This document shows, piece after piece, positions 8,653 to 17,624 of a stretch of 64,000 bases of DNA (position 1 is its first letter; each line of letters opens with the position of its first letter). Both the position numbers and the translations under genes were made by a program. The stretch spans positions 490,501 through 554,500 of the forward strand of contig NZ_JAPPRC010000004.1 of the NCBI RefSeq assembly GCF_026672425.1, given 5' to 3'. The DNA comes from Pannonibacter sp. SL95 (GTDB lineage: Bacteria; Pseudomonadota; Alphaproteobacteria; Rhizobiales; Stappiaceae). Under the pieces are notes generated by a model that was not told where the DNA came from, searched no databases, and saw only the letters and a program-made list of their open reading frames with translations.

Positions 8653-9963
8653 ATGAACCGTTTCGTTCGCGCCTTGCTTGGCGCGTCCGCGCTGTCCCTC
8701 GTCGCCATGCCCGCGCTTGCGGAAAAGCTGACCATCGCCACCGTGAACAACGGTGACATGATCCGCATGCAGAAGCTGACCGAGGACTTCACGAAGAAGA
8801 ACCCCGGCATCGAGCTGGAGTGGGTCACGCTGGAAGAAAACGTCCTGCGCCAGAAGGTGACGACCGACATCGCCACCAAGGGTGGCCAGTTCGACGTCAT
8901 GACCATCGGAACCTATGAAGTGCCGATCTGGGGCAAGCAGGGCTGGCTGGTGTCGCTGAATGACCTGCCCGCATCCTATGACGTCGATGACCTGCTGCCG
9001 GCAATCCGCGGCGGCCTGACCGTCGACGGCACTCTCTACGCCGCGCCGTTCTACGGCGAGAGCTCCATGGTCATGTACCGCAAGGACCTGATGGAGAAGG
9101 CCGGTCTCACCATGCCGGACGCCCCGACCTGGGAGTTCATCGGCAAGGCAGCCCGCGCCATGACCGACAAGGAAAAGGAAGTCTACGGCATCTGCCTGCG
9201 TGGCAAGGCAGGCTGGGGCGAGAACATGGCCTTCCTGTCGGCAACGGCCAACTCCTTCGGCGCCAAGTGGTTCGACATGGACTGGAAGCCCCAGTTCAAC
9301 GGCGAAGCCTGGAAGAACGCGCTCACCTTCTATCTCGACCTGATGAAGGACGCCGGCCCTCCGGGAGCCTCGTCGAACGGCTTTAACGAGAACCTTGCGC
9401 TGTTCCAGTCCGGCAAGTGCGGCATGTGGATCGATGCCACGGTCGCAGCCTCCTTCGTCACCAACCCGAAGGATTCCAGCGTAGCCGACAAGGTCGGCTT
9501 CGCGCTGGCGCCGGATACGGGTCTCGGCAAGCGTGGCAACTGGTTGTGGGCCTGGAGCCTCGCCATCCCGGCCGGGTCGCAGAAGGTGGAAGCTGCCAAG
9601 AAGTTCGTCGACTGGGCAACCTCGAAGGACTACCTCGCACTCGTTGCCGAGAACGAAGGCTGGGCCAACGTTCCCCCCGGCACCCGCAAGTCCCTCTATG
9701 CAAATCCGGAATATGCCAAGGTTCCGTTCGCCAAGATGACGCTGGACAGCATCAACTCGGCTGACCCGAACAACCCGGCGGTGGACAAGGTCCCGTACGT
9801 CGGTGTCCAGTTCGTGGCCATCCCTGAGTTCCAGGGCATCGCTACCGCGGTCGGTCAGCAGTTTTCTGCAGCCCTCGCCGGCACGGCAACAGCCGAACAG
9901 GCGCTTGCCAATGCCCAGCAGCTGACTGAACGTGCCATGCAGAAGGCTGGCTACATCAAGTAA
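8653..9963 (+). CDS. smoE: polyol (sorbitol/mannitol) ABC transporter substrate-binding protein
   Basis: A 436-residue periplasmic binding protein with a clean Sec signal (cleavage after ALA, residue 23) and the family-1 extracellular solute-binding fold. The sequence style (TIATVNNGDMIRM near the mature start; GYIK end) matches SmoE/MtlE-type polyol-binding proteins. Gene order, with two permeases, an ATPase, a short-chain polyol dehydrogenase and a mannitol dehydrogenase behind it, supports import of sorbitol, mannitol or a similar polyol. A strong GGGAGGAG ribosome-binding site precedes it. A hairpin follows in the 95-bp gap to the permease, probably allowing higher expression of this protein than of the membrane parts. 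Confidence 0.88.
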   Translation: MNRFVRALLGASALSLVAMPALAEKLTIATVNNGDMIRMQKLTEDFTKKNPGIELEWVTLEENVLRQKVTTDIATKGGQFDVMTIGTYEVPIWGKQGWLVSLNDLPASYDVDDLLPAIRGGLTVDGTLYAAPFYGESSMVMYRKDLMEKAGLTMPDAPTWEFIGKAARAMTDKEKEVYGICLRGKAGWGENMAFLSATANSFGAKWFDMDWKPQFNGEAWKNALTFYLDLMKDAGPPGASSNGFNENLALFQSGKCGMWIDATVAASFVTNPKDSSVADKVGFALAPDTGLGKRGNWLWAWSLAIPAGSQKVEAAKKFVDWATSKDYLALVAENEGWANVPPGTRKSLYANPEYAKVPFAKMTLDSINSADPNNPAVDKVPYVGVQFVAIPEFQGIATAVGQQFSAALAGTATAEQALANAQQLTERAMQKAGYIK

Positions 9964-9972
9964 GCCCTGCAG

Positions 9973-10001
9973 TCCCGGGGTCGGCCAGGTCGGCTCCGGG
10001 A
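9973..10001 (+). other. hairpin between binding-protein and permease genes
   Basis: TCCCGGGG at 9973-9980 pairs with CTCCGGGA at 9994-10001 (one G-T pair). There is no T-run, so it is unlikely to be a full terminator. Hairpins in this position commonly stabilise the upstream message or reduce read-through in binding-protein-dependent transport operons. Confidence 0.45.
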
Positions 10002-10058
10002 CATGCTGCCCGCAAGAGTGGCGTCAGCCCCAATCTGTCCAGACCGATCCGGTGTCCC

Positions 10059-10931
10059 ATGTCGACCGCCCATTCACGCGCCGCCGCCAAGGCGATGATT
10101 TCGCCGGCCGTCCTCCTGCTCCTGTGCTGGATGATCGTGCCTCTGTCGATGACGGTCTACTTCTCGTTGCTCAGCTACAACCTGCTGATGCCGGGCATGG
10201 AAGAATGGATCGGCCTGACCAACTATGAGTTCTTCCTTACCGATCCGGCCTTCTTCACCGCCTTGAGCAACACATTGCTGCTCGTCGGCGGGGTGCTTCT
10301 GATCACCGTCGTTGGCGGCATTCTGCTGGCGCTTCTGCTGGACCAGCCGTTTTTTGGCCAGGGCATCGTCCGCATCCTGGTGATTGCGCCGTTCTTCGTC
10401 ATGCCGACGGTGTCGGCACTGGTGTGGAAGAACATGTTCATGAATCCGGTGAACGGCCTGTTTGCCTATCTCGCCAAGTTTCTCGGCTTGGCCCCCTTCG
10501 ATTTTCTCGCCCATGCCCCGCTTCTGTCGATCATTCTGATCGTGGCCTGGGGCTGGCTGCCGTTCGCGACGCTGATCCTTCTGACCGCGTTGCAGTCGCT
10601 CAATCCTGAAGAGCTGGAAGCCGCCGAGATGGATGGTGCCGGCAGTCTCAGCCGCTTCTTCTATATCGTCCTGCCGCATCTCGCCCGCGCCGTCACGGTT
10701 GTGGTGCTGATCCAGACGATCTTCCTGCTGTCCGTCTTCGCCGAGATCCTGGTTACCACCAACGGCGGACCCGGCACGGCGTCTACCAACATCACCTACC
10801 TCGTCTACGCCCAGTCGCTCTTGCAGTTTGATGTGGGCGGTGGTTCCGCCGGCGGCATCGTCGCCGTCGTCCTTGCCAACATCGTTGCCTTCTTCCTGAT
10901 GCGGATGATCGGCAAGAACCTGGAGGCATGA
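10059..10931 (+). CDS. smoF: polyol ABC transporter permease SmoF-like
   Basis: A 290-residue MalF-type inner-membrane permease with about six hydrophobic segments. The cytoplasmic EAA loop (EELEAAEMDGAG, about residues 187-198) contacts the ATPase. It follows the binding protein and is separated by one base from the next permease gene, so the two are co-translated. It forms the translocation pore with the SmoG-like partner. The ribosome-binding site is weak, as is usual for the first permease after a highly expressed binding protein. Confidence 0.87.
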   Translation: MSTAHSRAAAKAMISPAVLLLLCWMIVPLSMTVYFSLLSYNLLMPGMEEWIGLTNYEFFLTDPAFFTALSNTLLLVGGVLLITVVGGILLALLLDQPFFGQGIVRILVIAPFFVMPTVSALVWKNMFMNPVNGLFAYLAKFLGLAPFDFLAHAPLLSIILIVAWGWLPFATLILLTALQSLNPEELEAAEMDGAGSLSRFFYIVLPHLARAVTVVVLIQTIFLLSVFAEILVTTNGGPGTASTNITYLVYAQSLLQFDVGGGSAGGIVAVVLANIVAFFLMRMIGKNLEA

Positions 10932-10932
10932 C

Positions 10933-11763
10933 ATGGCCCGCGCCGTATCCACTCGCCGCAAGCTTGCCGTGACCCTCATCGCCTGGGGCATCGGCATCGC
11001 CATCTTCTTCCCGATCCTCTGGACCATCCTGACCAGCTTCAAGACGGAAGCCGAGGCCGTGGCAATGCCGCCCTCGTTCCTGTTCTTCGACTGGACCCTG
11101 GAGAACTACCATGAGGTTCAGGAGCGCTCGAACTACTTCCGGCACTTCCTGAATTCGGTGATCATCTCCGTCGGCTCGACGCTGGTTGGACTGGTGATCG
11201 CAATTCCCGCTGCTTGGTCCATGGCTTTCGTGCCGGGCAAGCGGACGAAGGACGTGCTGATGTGGATGCTGTCGACCAAGATGCTTCCACCGGTCGGCGT
11301 GCTGATCCCGATCTATCTGCTGTTCCGGGACTTCGGTCTGCTGGACACCCGCATTGGTCTGGTGATCGTCCTGACCCTGATCAACCTGCCGATCATCGTC
11401 TGGATGCTCTACACCTACTTCAAGGAGATCCCGTCCGAGATCCTCGAGGCAGCCCGGATGGATGGGGCCGGACTCCGGCAAGAGATCCTGTATGTCCTGA
11501 CGCCGATGGCGGTTCCAGGCATCGCCTCGACCCTGTTGCTGAACATCATTCTCGCCTGGAACGAGGCGTTCTGGACGCTGAACCTGACGGCCGCCGAAGC
11601 AGCGCCGCTCACCGCCTTCATCGCCAGCTATTCGAGCCCGGAAGGTCTCTTCTACGCCAAGCTGTCGGCGGCCTCGACGCTCGCCATCGCTCCGATCCTC
11701 ATCCTTGGCTGGTTCAGCCAGAAGCAACTCGTCCGCGGCCTGACGTTCGGCGCCGTGAAGTAG
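10933..11763 (+). CDS. smoG: polyol ABC transporter permease SmoG-like
   Basis: A 276-residue MalG-type permease with six predicted membrane segments and the EAA loop EILEAARMDGAG. The start ATG is 1 base after the stop of the previous gene, with GGAGG about 7 bases upstream. With SmoF it builds the membrane channel for polyol uptake energised by the downstream ATPase. Length and the C-terminal LVRGLTFGAVK ending are typical of the family. Confidence 0.87.
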   Translation: MARAVSTRRKLAVTLIAWGIGIAIFFPILWTILTSFKTEAEAVAMPPSFLFFDWTLENYHEVQERSNYFRHFLNSVIISVGSTLVGLVIAIPAAWSMAFVPGKRTKDVLMWMLSTKMLPPVGVLIPIYLLFRDFGLLDTRIGLVIVLTLINLPIIVWMLYTYFKEIPSEILEAARMDGAGLRQEILYVLTPMAVPGIASTLLLNIILAWNEAFWTLNLTAAEAAPLTAFIASYSSPEGLFYAKLSAASTLAIAPILILGWFSQKQLVRGLTFGAVK

Positions 11764-11772
11764 GACAGATCC

Positions 11773-12774
11773 ATGGGACAGATTTCACTCACACAGGTGA
11801 CCAAGAGCTTCGGTGCCACGGAAGTGATCCCGCCGCTCGACCTGGAGATCAACGACGGCGAGTTCGTCGTCTTCGTCGGCCCCTCCGGCTGCGGCAAGTC
11901 CACCTTGCTGCGCCTCATCGCCGGGCTTGAGGATGTCTCCAGTGGCGCGATCCGCATCGACGGGATCAACGCGACGCAGCTGCCGCCGGCCCGCCGCGGC
12001 CTTGCGATGGTGTTCCAGTCCTATGCGCTTTATCCGCACATGTCGGTGCGCAAGAACATCGCCTTTCCGCTGAAAATGGCAGGCTTGCCGGAAGATGAGC
12101 GCAACCGGAAGGTCGAGGCGGCGGCCAAGGTGCTGAACCTCACCCCCTACCTTGAGCGCAAGCCCGGCCAGCTGTCGGGTGGCCAGCGCCAGCGCGTCGC
12201 CATTGGCCGCGCCATCGTGCGCGAGCCGAAGGCGTTCCTATTCGACGAACCACTGTCGAACCTCGATGCCGCCCTGCGCGTCAACATGCGCCTCGAAATC
12301 TCGGAGCTGCACCAGAGCCTGAAGACGACCATGGTCTACGTGACCCATGACCAGGTCGAAGCCATGACCATGGCCGACAAGATCGTCGTGCTGCAGGCTG
12401 GACGCATCGAACAGGTCGGTTCGCCGCTGGACCTCTACCGGGCACCGGCCAACCAGTTCGTCGCCGGGTTCATCGGTTCGCCGCGCATGAATTTTCTCAC
12501 CGGTCCCGATGCGGATGCCCTGGGCGCCGCAACCATCGGCGTGCGTCCGGAACACCTCAGCCTCTCGACGACCGAAGGCCGCTGGAAGGGCAGGGTCGGC
12601 GTTGCCGAGCATCTTGGTTCGGACACCTTCCTGCATGTGCACATCGACACCGGCCACAACATGACCGTTCGCCTGACAGGTGAGGCAGCGCTCAAGGCGG
12701 GGGACACCGTCTATCTCTCGGCCGATCCGCAGCGCATTCACCGCTTCAACGCCAACGGCCTCGCCATCGCATAG
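11773..12774 (+). CDS. smoK: polyol ABC transporter ATP-binding protein SmoK-like
   Basis: A 333-residue MalK/UgpC-type ATPase. Walker [10 protein letters not shown] is at 36-44, the signature LSGGQ at 134-138 and Walker B FLFDEP at 155-160; a C-terminal TOBE/regulatory domain follows from about 235. It energises the SmoF/SmoG pore. It lies 9 bp after smoG, and the next gene (dehydrogenase) starts within 10 bp of its stop, so uptake and oxidation are one transcription unit. Typical members are about 330-370 residues, so it is complete. Confidence 0.9.
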   Translation: MGQISLTQVTKSFGATEVIPPLDLEINDGEFVVFVGPSGCGKSTLLRLIAGLEDVSSGAIRIDGINATQLPPARRGLAMVFQSYALYPHMSVRKNIAFPLKMAGLPEDERNRKVEAAAKVLNLTPYLERKPGQLSGGQRQRVAIGRAIVREPKAFLFDEPLSNLDAALRVNMRLEISELHQSLKTTMVYVTHDQVEAMTMADKIVVLQAGRIEQVGSPLDLYRAPANQFVAGFIGSPRMNFLTGPDADALGAATIGVRPEHLSLSTTEGRWKGRVGVAEHLGSDTFLHVHIDTGHNMTVRLTGEAALKAGDTVYLSADPQRIHRFNANGLAIA

Positions 12775-12783
12775 GACATGGAA

Positions 12784-13557
12784 ATGGGACGCTTGAAGGG
12801 AAAATCCGCCCTCATCACCGGAGCCGCGCGCGGCATCGGCCGGGCCTTTGCCGAGGCTTATCTTGGCGAAGGCGCGCGGGTTGCCATTGCAGACATTGAC
12901 ATCGCCCGCGCCAGACAGACGGCTGCGGAACTGGGCGAAGGGGCGATCGCGGCCGCACTCGACGTCACCTCGCAGGACTCGATCGAGACCTGCGTCGCGG
13001 AGGTGGATGCGGCCTTCGGGGGCATCGACATCCTCGTCAACAACGCGGCCCTGTTCGATCTTGCCCCGCTCACCGAGATTTCGCGCCAGAGCTATGACCG
13101 GCTGTTCGCGATCAATGTCGGCGGTACGCTGTTCATGATGCAGGCCGTCGCCCGCGTCATGATCAAGCGTGAGCGTGGCGGCAAGATCATCAACATGGCG
13201 AGTCAGGCAGGGCGCCGCGGTGAAGCGCTTGTCGCGGTTTATTGCGCGACCAAGGCCGCCGTGATCAGCCTGACCCAGTCGGCCGGGCTCAACCTGATTT
13301 CCCATGGCATCAACGTCAACGCCATCGCCCCCGGCGTGGTCGACGGCGAGCACTGGGATGGCGTGGATGCCCTCTTCGCCAAATATGAAAACCGCCCCAT
13401 CGGTGAAAAGAAGAAGCTGGTTGGCGAGGCCGTGCCCTTCGGGCGCATGGGCACCGCCGCAGACCTGACCGGAATGGCAATCTTTCTCGCCTCCCGCGAG
13501 AGCGACTACGTCGTGGCGCAGACTTACAACGTCGACGGCGGCAACTGGATGAGCTGA
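12784..13557 (+). CDS. smoS: short-chain polyol dehydrogenase (sorbitol dehydrogenase SmoS-like)
   Basis: A 257-residue short-chain dehydrogenase. The NAD-binding motif TGAARGIG is near the N-terminus, the NNA motif is present, and the catalytic set is Ser140, Tyr153 and Lys157 (YCATK). The family member SmoS oxidises D-sorbitol to fructose, also galactitol or L-iditol. An alternative ATG two codons upstream (12778) sits too close to the AGGAC ribosome-binding sequence, so the second ATG is preferred. It is embedded between the importer ATPase and the mannitol dehydrogenase, which supports a polyol substrate. Confidence 0.87.
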   Translation: MGRLKGKSALITGAARGIGRAFAEAYLGEGARVAIADIDIARARQTAAELGEGAIAAALDVTSQDSIETCVAEVDAAFGGIDILVNNAALFDLAPLTEISRQSYDRLFAINVGGTLFMMQAVARVMIKRERGGKIINMASQAGRRGEALVAVYCATKAAVISLTQSAGLNLISHGINVNAIAPGVVDGEHWDGVDALFAKYENRPIGEKKKLVGEAVPFGRMGTAADLTGMAIFLASRESDYVVAQTYNVDGGNWMS

Positions 13558-13559
13558 GC

Positions 13560-15041
13560 ATGTCCATCAGACTGAATGACAGCGCGCTGGCCGCCCTCCC
13601 GGCCGGCGTGAACGGCCCCGGCTATGCCCGGGCATCCCTTTCGGCAGGCATCCTGCACATCGGTGTCGGCAACTTTCACCGCGCCCATCAGGCGGTCTAT
13701 CTGGATCGTCTGTTCGCGATGGGCCTCGACCATGACTGGGCCATCATAGGTGCCGGCGTGAAGCCCTATGATGCGGCCATGCGCGAGAAGCTGGTGGCCC
13801 AGGACTGCCTGACCACTGTTGTCGAACTGGATCCGAAGGGCCTGAATGCCCGCGTCACCGGCGCGATGATCGACTTTCTTGCCGTTGACCCTGAAGCCCT
13901 TATCGAGGCGCTGGCACGGCCGGAAATCCGCATCGTCTCGCTGACCGTCACCGAGGGTGGTTACTTCGTCGATGCCCGCACGGGTGGCTTTGACCGGAGC
14001 CATCCGGAGATCCTTGCCGACATCGCCAATCCGGGCGCACCCCGAACCGTCTTCGGCCTCCTGATTGCCGGCCTCCGCCGCCGCCGGGCGGCAGGTGTTG
14101 CTCCGTTCACCGTCATGTCCTGCGACAACCTGCCGGAGAACGGGGCCGTGACCCGTCGCACGGTCCTGGGTCTCGCCGAAGCGCTGGATGCGGACCTGGC
14201 CAGCTGGATCGCCACCACGGTTGCCTTCCCGAATGGCATGGTCGATTGCATCACGCCTGCGACGTCTGACCGGGAGCGTGCCCTGGTGAAGGAGCAGTTC
14301 GGCCTGGACGATGCCGTGCCGGTCGCGTGCGAGCCGTTCCGCCAATGGGTGCTGGAAGACCACTTCCCCTCCGGCCGCCCGGCGCTCGAGAAGGTCGGCG
14401 TCGAATTCGTCGAGGACGTTGCACTCTACGAATTGATGAAGCTGCGCATTCTCAACGGCGGTCATGCAGCGATTGCCTATCCCGCCGGCCTTCTTGGCAT
14501 CCACTACGTGCATGACGCGATGGCCCATCCGCTCATCCGCGCGTATCTGCACAAGCTGGAGACCGAGGAAATCATCCCCACGCTCGCGCCGATCCGGGGC
14601 GTCAACTTTGCCGACTATCTGACCCTGATCGAGGACCGGTTCTCCAACGCTGCCGTTGGCGACACGATCCCGAGGCTTTGCCTGGACGGATCCAACCGGC
14701 AACCGAAGTTCATCCTGCCGACGCTGTCTGATCGCCTGTTCGGGGCCAAGAGCATCACAGGTCTGGCGCTGGAACTGGCTCTCTGGTGCCGCTACTGCGC
14801 CGCGACAACGGACGCCGGCGAGGTGATCCGGATTGCGGACGAACGCGCTGACAGCCTGACTGCCGCAGCAATGGCCGCCCGAGAAAAGCCATCTGCCTTC
14901 CTGGCGCAGCATGACATTTTCGGACGCCTCGGCGAGGACACGCGACTGCAGGGCGCGTTTGCCGCCGCCCTGTCCTCGCTCTGGCACAAAGGCACCGAAG
15001 CAACTCTCGAAGCCTATATCGCGGGCACTCTTGGAGCCTGA
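13560..15041 (+). CDS. mtlK: mannitol 2-dehydrogenase family protein
   Basis: A 493-residue long-chain polyol dehydrogenase. The nucleotide-binding motif GVGNFHRAH is at 35-43. The catalytic Lys294, Asn299 and His302 lie in KLRILNGGH, the arrangement of Pseudomonas-type mannitol 2-dehydrogenase. It converts D-mannitol (or D-arabinitol/D-sorbitol) to the 2-keto sugar with NAD. It is the last gene of the polyol operon, starting two bases after smoS, and is followed directly by a strong terminator. A fructokinase would be needed to use the product and is not encoded here. Confidence 0.9.
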   Translation: MSIRLNDSALAALPAGVNGPGYARASLSAGILHIGVGNFHRAHQAVYLDRLFAMGLDHDWAIIGAGVKPYDAAMREKLVAQDCLTTVVELDPKGLNARVTGAMIDFLAVDPEALIEALARPEIRIVSLTVTEGGYFVDARTGGFDRSHPEILADIANPGAPRTVFGLLIAGLRRRRAAGVAPFTVMSCDNLPENGAVTRRTVLGLAEALDADLASWIATTVAFPNGMVDCITPATSDRERALVKEQFGLDDAVPVACEPFRQWVLEDHFPSGRPALEKVGVEFVEDVALYELMKLRILNGGHAAIAYPAGLLGIHYVHDAMAHPLIRAYLHKLETEEIIPTLAPIRGVNFADYLTLIEDRFSNAAVGDTIPRLCLDGSNRQPKFILPTLSDRLFGAKSITGLALELALWCRYCAATTDAGEVIRIADERADSLTAAAMAAREKPSAFLAQHDIFGRLGEDTRLQGAFAAALSSLWHKGTEATLEAYIAGTLGA

Positions 15042-15068
15042 GTGATTCTGGCATCTGATTGCTGTTGT

Positions 15069-15103
15069 GGCCGGTCCGCGCGGTGTGCGGGCCGGTCTTT
15101 TTT
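15069..15103. terminator. terminator between convergent mtlK and crp-like genes
   Basis: GGCCGGTCCGC (15069-15079) pairs with GCGGGCCGGTC (15087-15097) through 11 bp with two G-T pairs and a 7-nt loop, followed by six T. It ends the polyol operon. The T-run abuts the stop codon of the opposite-strand gene. Confidence 0.85.
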
Positions 15104-15779
15104 ATTGAACTGCGGCAAGCTCGCGTCCGGCGGCGATCAGTTCCAGGCCAGTCCTGTCATTCAGAAAGATCCTGTTGGCGCCTTCAAAGCTGACGAGACC
15201 CTCACGCCGGAAGCGGTTGAGGTATCGGCTGACGGTCTCGAGCGTCAGGCCAAGCCAGTCGGCGAGATCCATGCGCGTCAGGTGCAGCTGGAAGCCATCG
15301 CCGGTCTCGTTCGAAAACTGACCGGCAAGATCGATCAGCGCGGTCGCGATGCGCTCGCCCGCCGTCTTGCGCCCGAGCAAGGTCGCATGCGCCTGGGCCC
15401 TGCGAAGCATCTGGCGGATCGACTGGTTGATCTCCGCATCCAGCGAACGGCGGACGGCGGTAACCAGTTCGACCTGCGTTTCACACAAGGCTTCTGCGCC
15501 ACACTGATGAAGGTCGGAAATACCCCGGCCGAACAGCCGTCCTGGCCCAAGGATGTCGACGATCTGGCGCCGCCCATCCGGCAGGAGCTGGAACAGCGCG
15601 ATGCAGCCTTGGAGGATGCGGAATGTCTCGCTGCGGTCGATGCCGGGCAGGAACAGTTTGGTTCGCGGCGGAATCGTTGCGATCCGGTTTTCAGTCTGGT
15701 TGCAGGTGCGGATCAGTCCGTCGAGGGGCACGACCGCGGTGCCGCTGAGCGGCTTTGATGTGGCAAGCATGGTGGTCAT
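15102..15779 (-). CDS. Crp/Fnr family transcriptional regulator
   Basis: A 225-residue protein with an N-terminal cNMP-binding-type beta barrel (about 25-140) and a C-terminal winged HTH. The recognition part DLADWLGLTLETVSRYLNRF resembles FixK/FnrN-type regulators. Cysteines are present but the N-terminal spacing of oxygen-sensing Fnr is not seen, so it is probably not an iron-sulfur sensor. It lies downstream of a small secreted-protein gene on the same strand and may be its regulator or only a co-oriented neighbour. Its effector and targets are unknown. Confidence 0.85.
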   Translation of the reverse strand: MTTMLATSKPLSGTAVVPLDGLIRTCNQTENRIATIPPRTKLFLPGIDRSETFRILQGCIALFQLLPDGRRQIVDILGPGRLFGRGISDLHQCGAEALCETQVELVTAVRRSLDAEINQSIRQMLRRAQAHATLLGRKTAGERIATALIDLAGQFSNETGDGFQLHLTRMDLADWLGLTLETVSRYLNRFRREGLVSFEGANRIFLNDRTGLELIAAGRELAAVQ

Positions 15780-15853
15780 CCGGCTGGGTCAGCACGGCAA
15801 AATTGGCACGTGCGGACGCTGGCAATCAGTGGCCGGCAGAAACCGGTCACGGC

Positions 15854-16252
15854 TCAGGCAGGAATCCCGAAGGGAGGCGCGCGTGGCGGGGCATCATCCG
15901 CAATTCGCTGGCTCGCGGTCGGCCCGTCGACTGGCGGCCACAGCGGTGCGGCCGCGAAACTCAGCCGCTCCCCGTTCAGATCGACAGGAGCGGGCAAAAG
16001 CACCGCGTTGCCGATGCGGCAGGCGGCACATTCTGAAACCGCAACGTGCTTGACCGTGCCGCTTCCGTCATCTGCAAGTGTCAGGCAGAGAACGGGGATC
16101 GTCCCGTCTGGCAGTGTGTACTGCGCCAGGTCCGCCTGCGGAATGCCGCGCGCCTGAGTGACCGGCGGATGATGGACGAAACTGAGGGCAAAGACGGCCA
16201 ATGCGCAAAAAATGCGCAGACAAGCAGCGATGGCTGTCAGCGGTCGCGTCAT
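15854..16252 (-). CDS. small secreted or membrane protein with CxxC motif (DUF2946-like)
   Basis: A 132-residue protein starting at the ATG that gives MTRPLTAI. A hydrophobic N-terminal segment (about 5-28) acts as a signal or anchor, and a CAAC motif in the middle suggests metal or thiol chemistry. Overall shape, a short hydrophobic start followed by a Cys pair and a proline-rich tail, resembles DUF2946 proteins, but this is a weak assignment. Its ribosome-binding sequence lies inside a perfect 9-bp hairpin (16262-16294). It sits between the AGE isomerase and the Crp-like gene on the same strand. Confidence 0.6.
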   Translation of the reverse strand: MTRPLTAIAACLRIFCALAVFALSFVHHPPVTQARGIPQADLAQYTLPDGTIPVLCLTLADDGSGTVKHVAVSECAACRIGNAVLLPAPVDLNGERLSFAAAPLWPPVDGPTASQRIADDAPPRAPPFGIPA

Positions 16253-16261
16253 CAATCTGGC

Positions 16262-16294
16262 CCCTTCAGGATCTAGATACCTGACCCTGAAGGG
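16262..16294 (-). promoter_or_regulatory. hairpin that would hide a ribosome-binding site
   Basis: On the plus strand CCCTTCAGG (16262-16270) and CCTGAAGGG (16286-16294) are perfect complements separated by 15 nt. Read on the minus strand, the promoter-distal arm continues into GAAGGGG, the only good ribosome-binding sequence for the small protein starting at 16252. Folding would therefore sequester it. Confidence 0.5.
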
Positions 16295-16334
16295 TAAAAC
16301 CATGCGACGCTTTGGCCCCGTCAGAGCCTGTTCT

Positions 16335-17579
16335 TCAGTCCGTCAGCGCGGCCAGGCCCTTCGACATGCGTGACAGACCAGGCACCAGCGGGAACAGCGC
16401 TGCCTGCACCGAATGATAGATGTCCGGCTTGCCCTTGAACTGGGTCATCGCCAGGCTGTCGTCGGCAGCCAGCTCGGGGAACCAGCCACCGCGCGCGTGG
16501 TCGATGAGATGCGCCTCGGCAAAGCGCCACAGCCGGGCGTACCACACGTGATCCGACGGCTGCGGATCGAGCTTCATCAGCGTGGCAATGGCCCCGATCG
16601 CCTCGGTCACCGGCCACCAGTAACGGTTCGGATTGTCGACCGAGCCGTCGAACTTCAGCGTGTAGGCGAAACCGCCGCGCGCCTCATTCCAGGCGTCCGC
16701 CAGCGCCTGCTCGATCAGGCGCCTTGCGCTCGCGGCCATGTCGCCGGCCGGACGTCCCGCCAGATCCCAGTACTGCAGCAACAGCCGTCCGAGCTCGAAG
16801 GAATGCCCCGGCGTCGTGCCGGCCGGGCGGAACATCGGATTGCCGGCATAGGCCGCATCAACGCTCCAGTCGGCCTTGTAATGTTCCGGCAGCCGCCAGC
16901 CATGGGCAGGGGCGATGCGACCGACGAAGAAGTCGAGGATCCGGCCGGCCCGGGTCAGGAACAGCTGGTCGCCCGTCGCCTCGAAGGCCGTCAGCATGGC
17001 CTCGATGCCGTGCATGTTGGCGTTCATGCCGCGGTAAGTCGAAAACGGCGTCCAGTCGCGGTTGTATTCATCGCAGAGAAGACCGTTGTCCTCTTCCCAG
17101 AATTGACGGTCGATGATCGCCATGACGTCATCGATCAGCCGCCGCGCATCAGGATGGCCGGCGTCGAGGGCACTGGCCCCTGCCAGCAGCACGAAGACGT
17201 GGCCATAAGCCAGCTTCCGCCCATCGACCACGCCCGTGTCGTCCAGCGCCCAGACATAGCCGCCATGGTTTGCGTCGCGATGATGCGACCAAAGATAGCT
17301 CATGCCCTGGTCGATGACGTCATCCGAGGTCACGAGCCCGGCCTGCTTGCCAAGCGCATAGGAATGAACCAGACGCGTCGTCGTATGCAGCTCCTGCGGC
17401 TCGTCGCGCAGCGGGTGACCCTCATAGTCAAGCGTCCAGAACCCTTCCCCGGATCGCAAGCTGGCATCGAAGAAGGCGAACTGCCGGGCGGCCTCACGGC
17501 GCAGGAAAGCGCGATGAACAGGATCATTCAGCCAGTCGGTCTCGCGGTCGGCGCTGGCGTGGGGAATGCGGTCGGTCAT
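16335..17579 (-). CDS. AGE-family sugar epimerase/isomerase (mannose isomerase-like)
   Basis: A 414-residue (alpha/alpha)6-barrel protein of the N-acylglucosamine 2-epimerase family. Family histidines are visible in RLVHSYALG, GHSFELG and YHSVQA, with Arg in the TTTR motif. Members interconvert mannose and fructose (ManI), glucosamine derivatives, or sulfoquinovose and sulfofructose (YihS). It lies 45 bp downstream of a LacI-type regulator, divergent from a hexose-type ABC importer, which favours a mannose/fructose or related isomerase feeding central metabolism. A sulfoquinovose role is less likely because no sulfosugar genes are near. Confidence 0.83.
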   Translation of the reverse strand: MTDRIPHASADRETDWLNDPVHRAFLRREAARQFAFFDASLRSGEGFWTLDYEGHPLRDEPQELHTTTRLVHSYALGKQAGLVTSDDVIDQGMSYLWSHHRDANHGGYVWALDDTGVVDGRKLAYGHVFVLLAGASALDAGHPDARRLIDDVMAIIDRQFWEEDNGLLCDEYNRDWTPFSTYRGMNANMHGIEAMLTAFEATGDQLFLTRAGRILDFFVGRIAPAHGWRLPEHYKADWSVDAAYAGNPMFRPAGTTPGHSFELGRLLLQYWDLAGRPAGDMAASARRLIEQALADAWNEARGGFAYTLKFDGSVDNPNRYWWPVTEAIGAIATLMKLDPQPSDHVWYARLWRFAEAHLIDHARGGWFPELAADDSLAMTQFKGKPDIYHSVQAALFPLVPGLSRMSKGLAALTD

Positions 17580-17624
17580 GCTGTCAGAACTCCGGGCCGG
17601 GCGTTGGGCCGTCTCATGGCGAAA

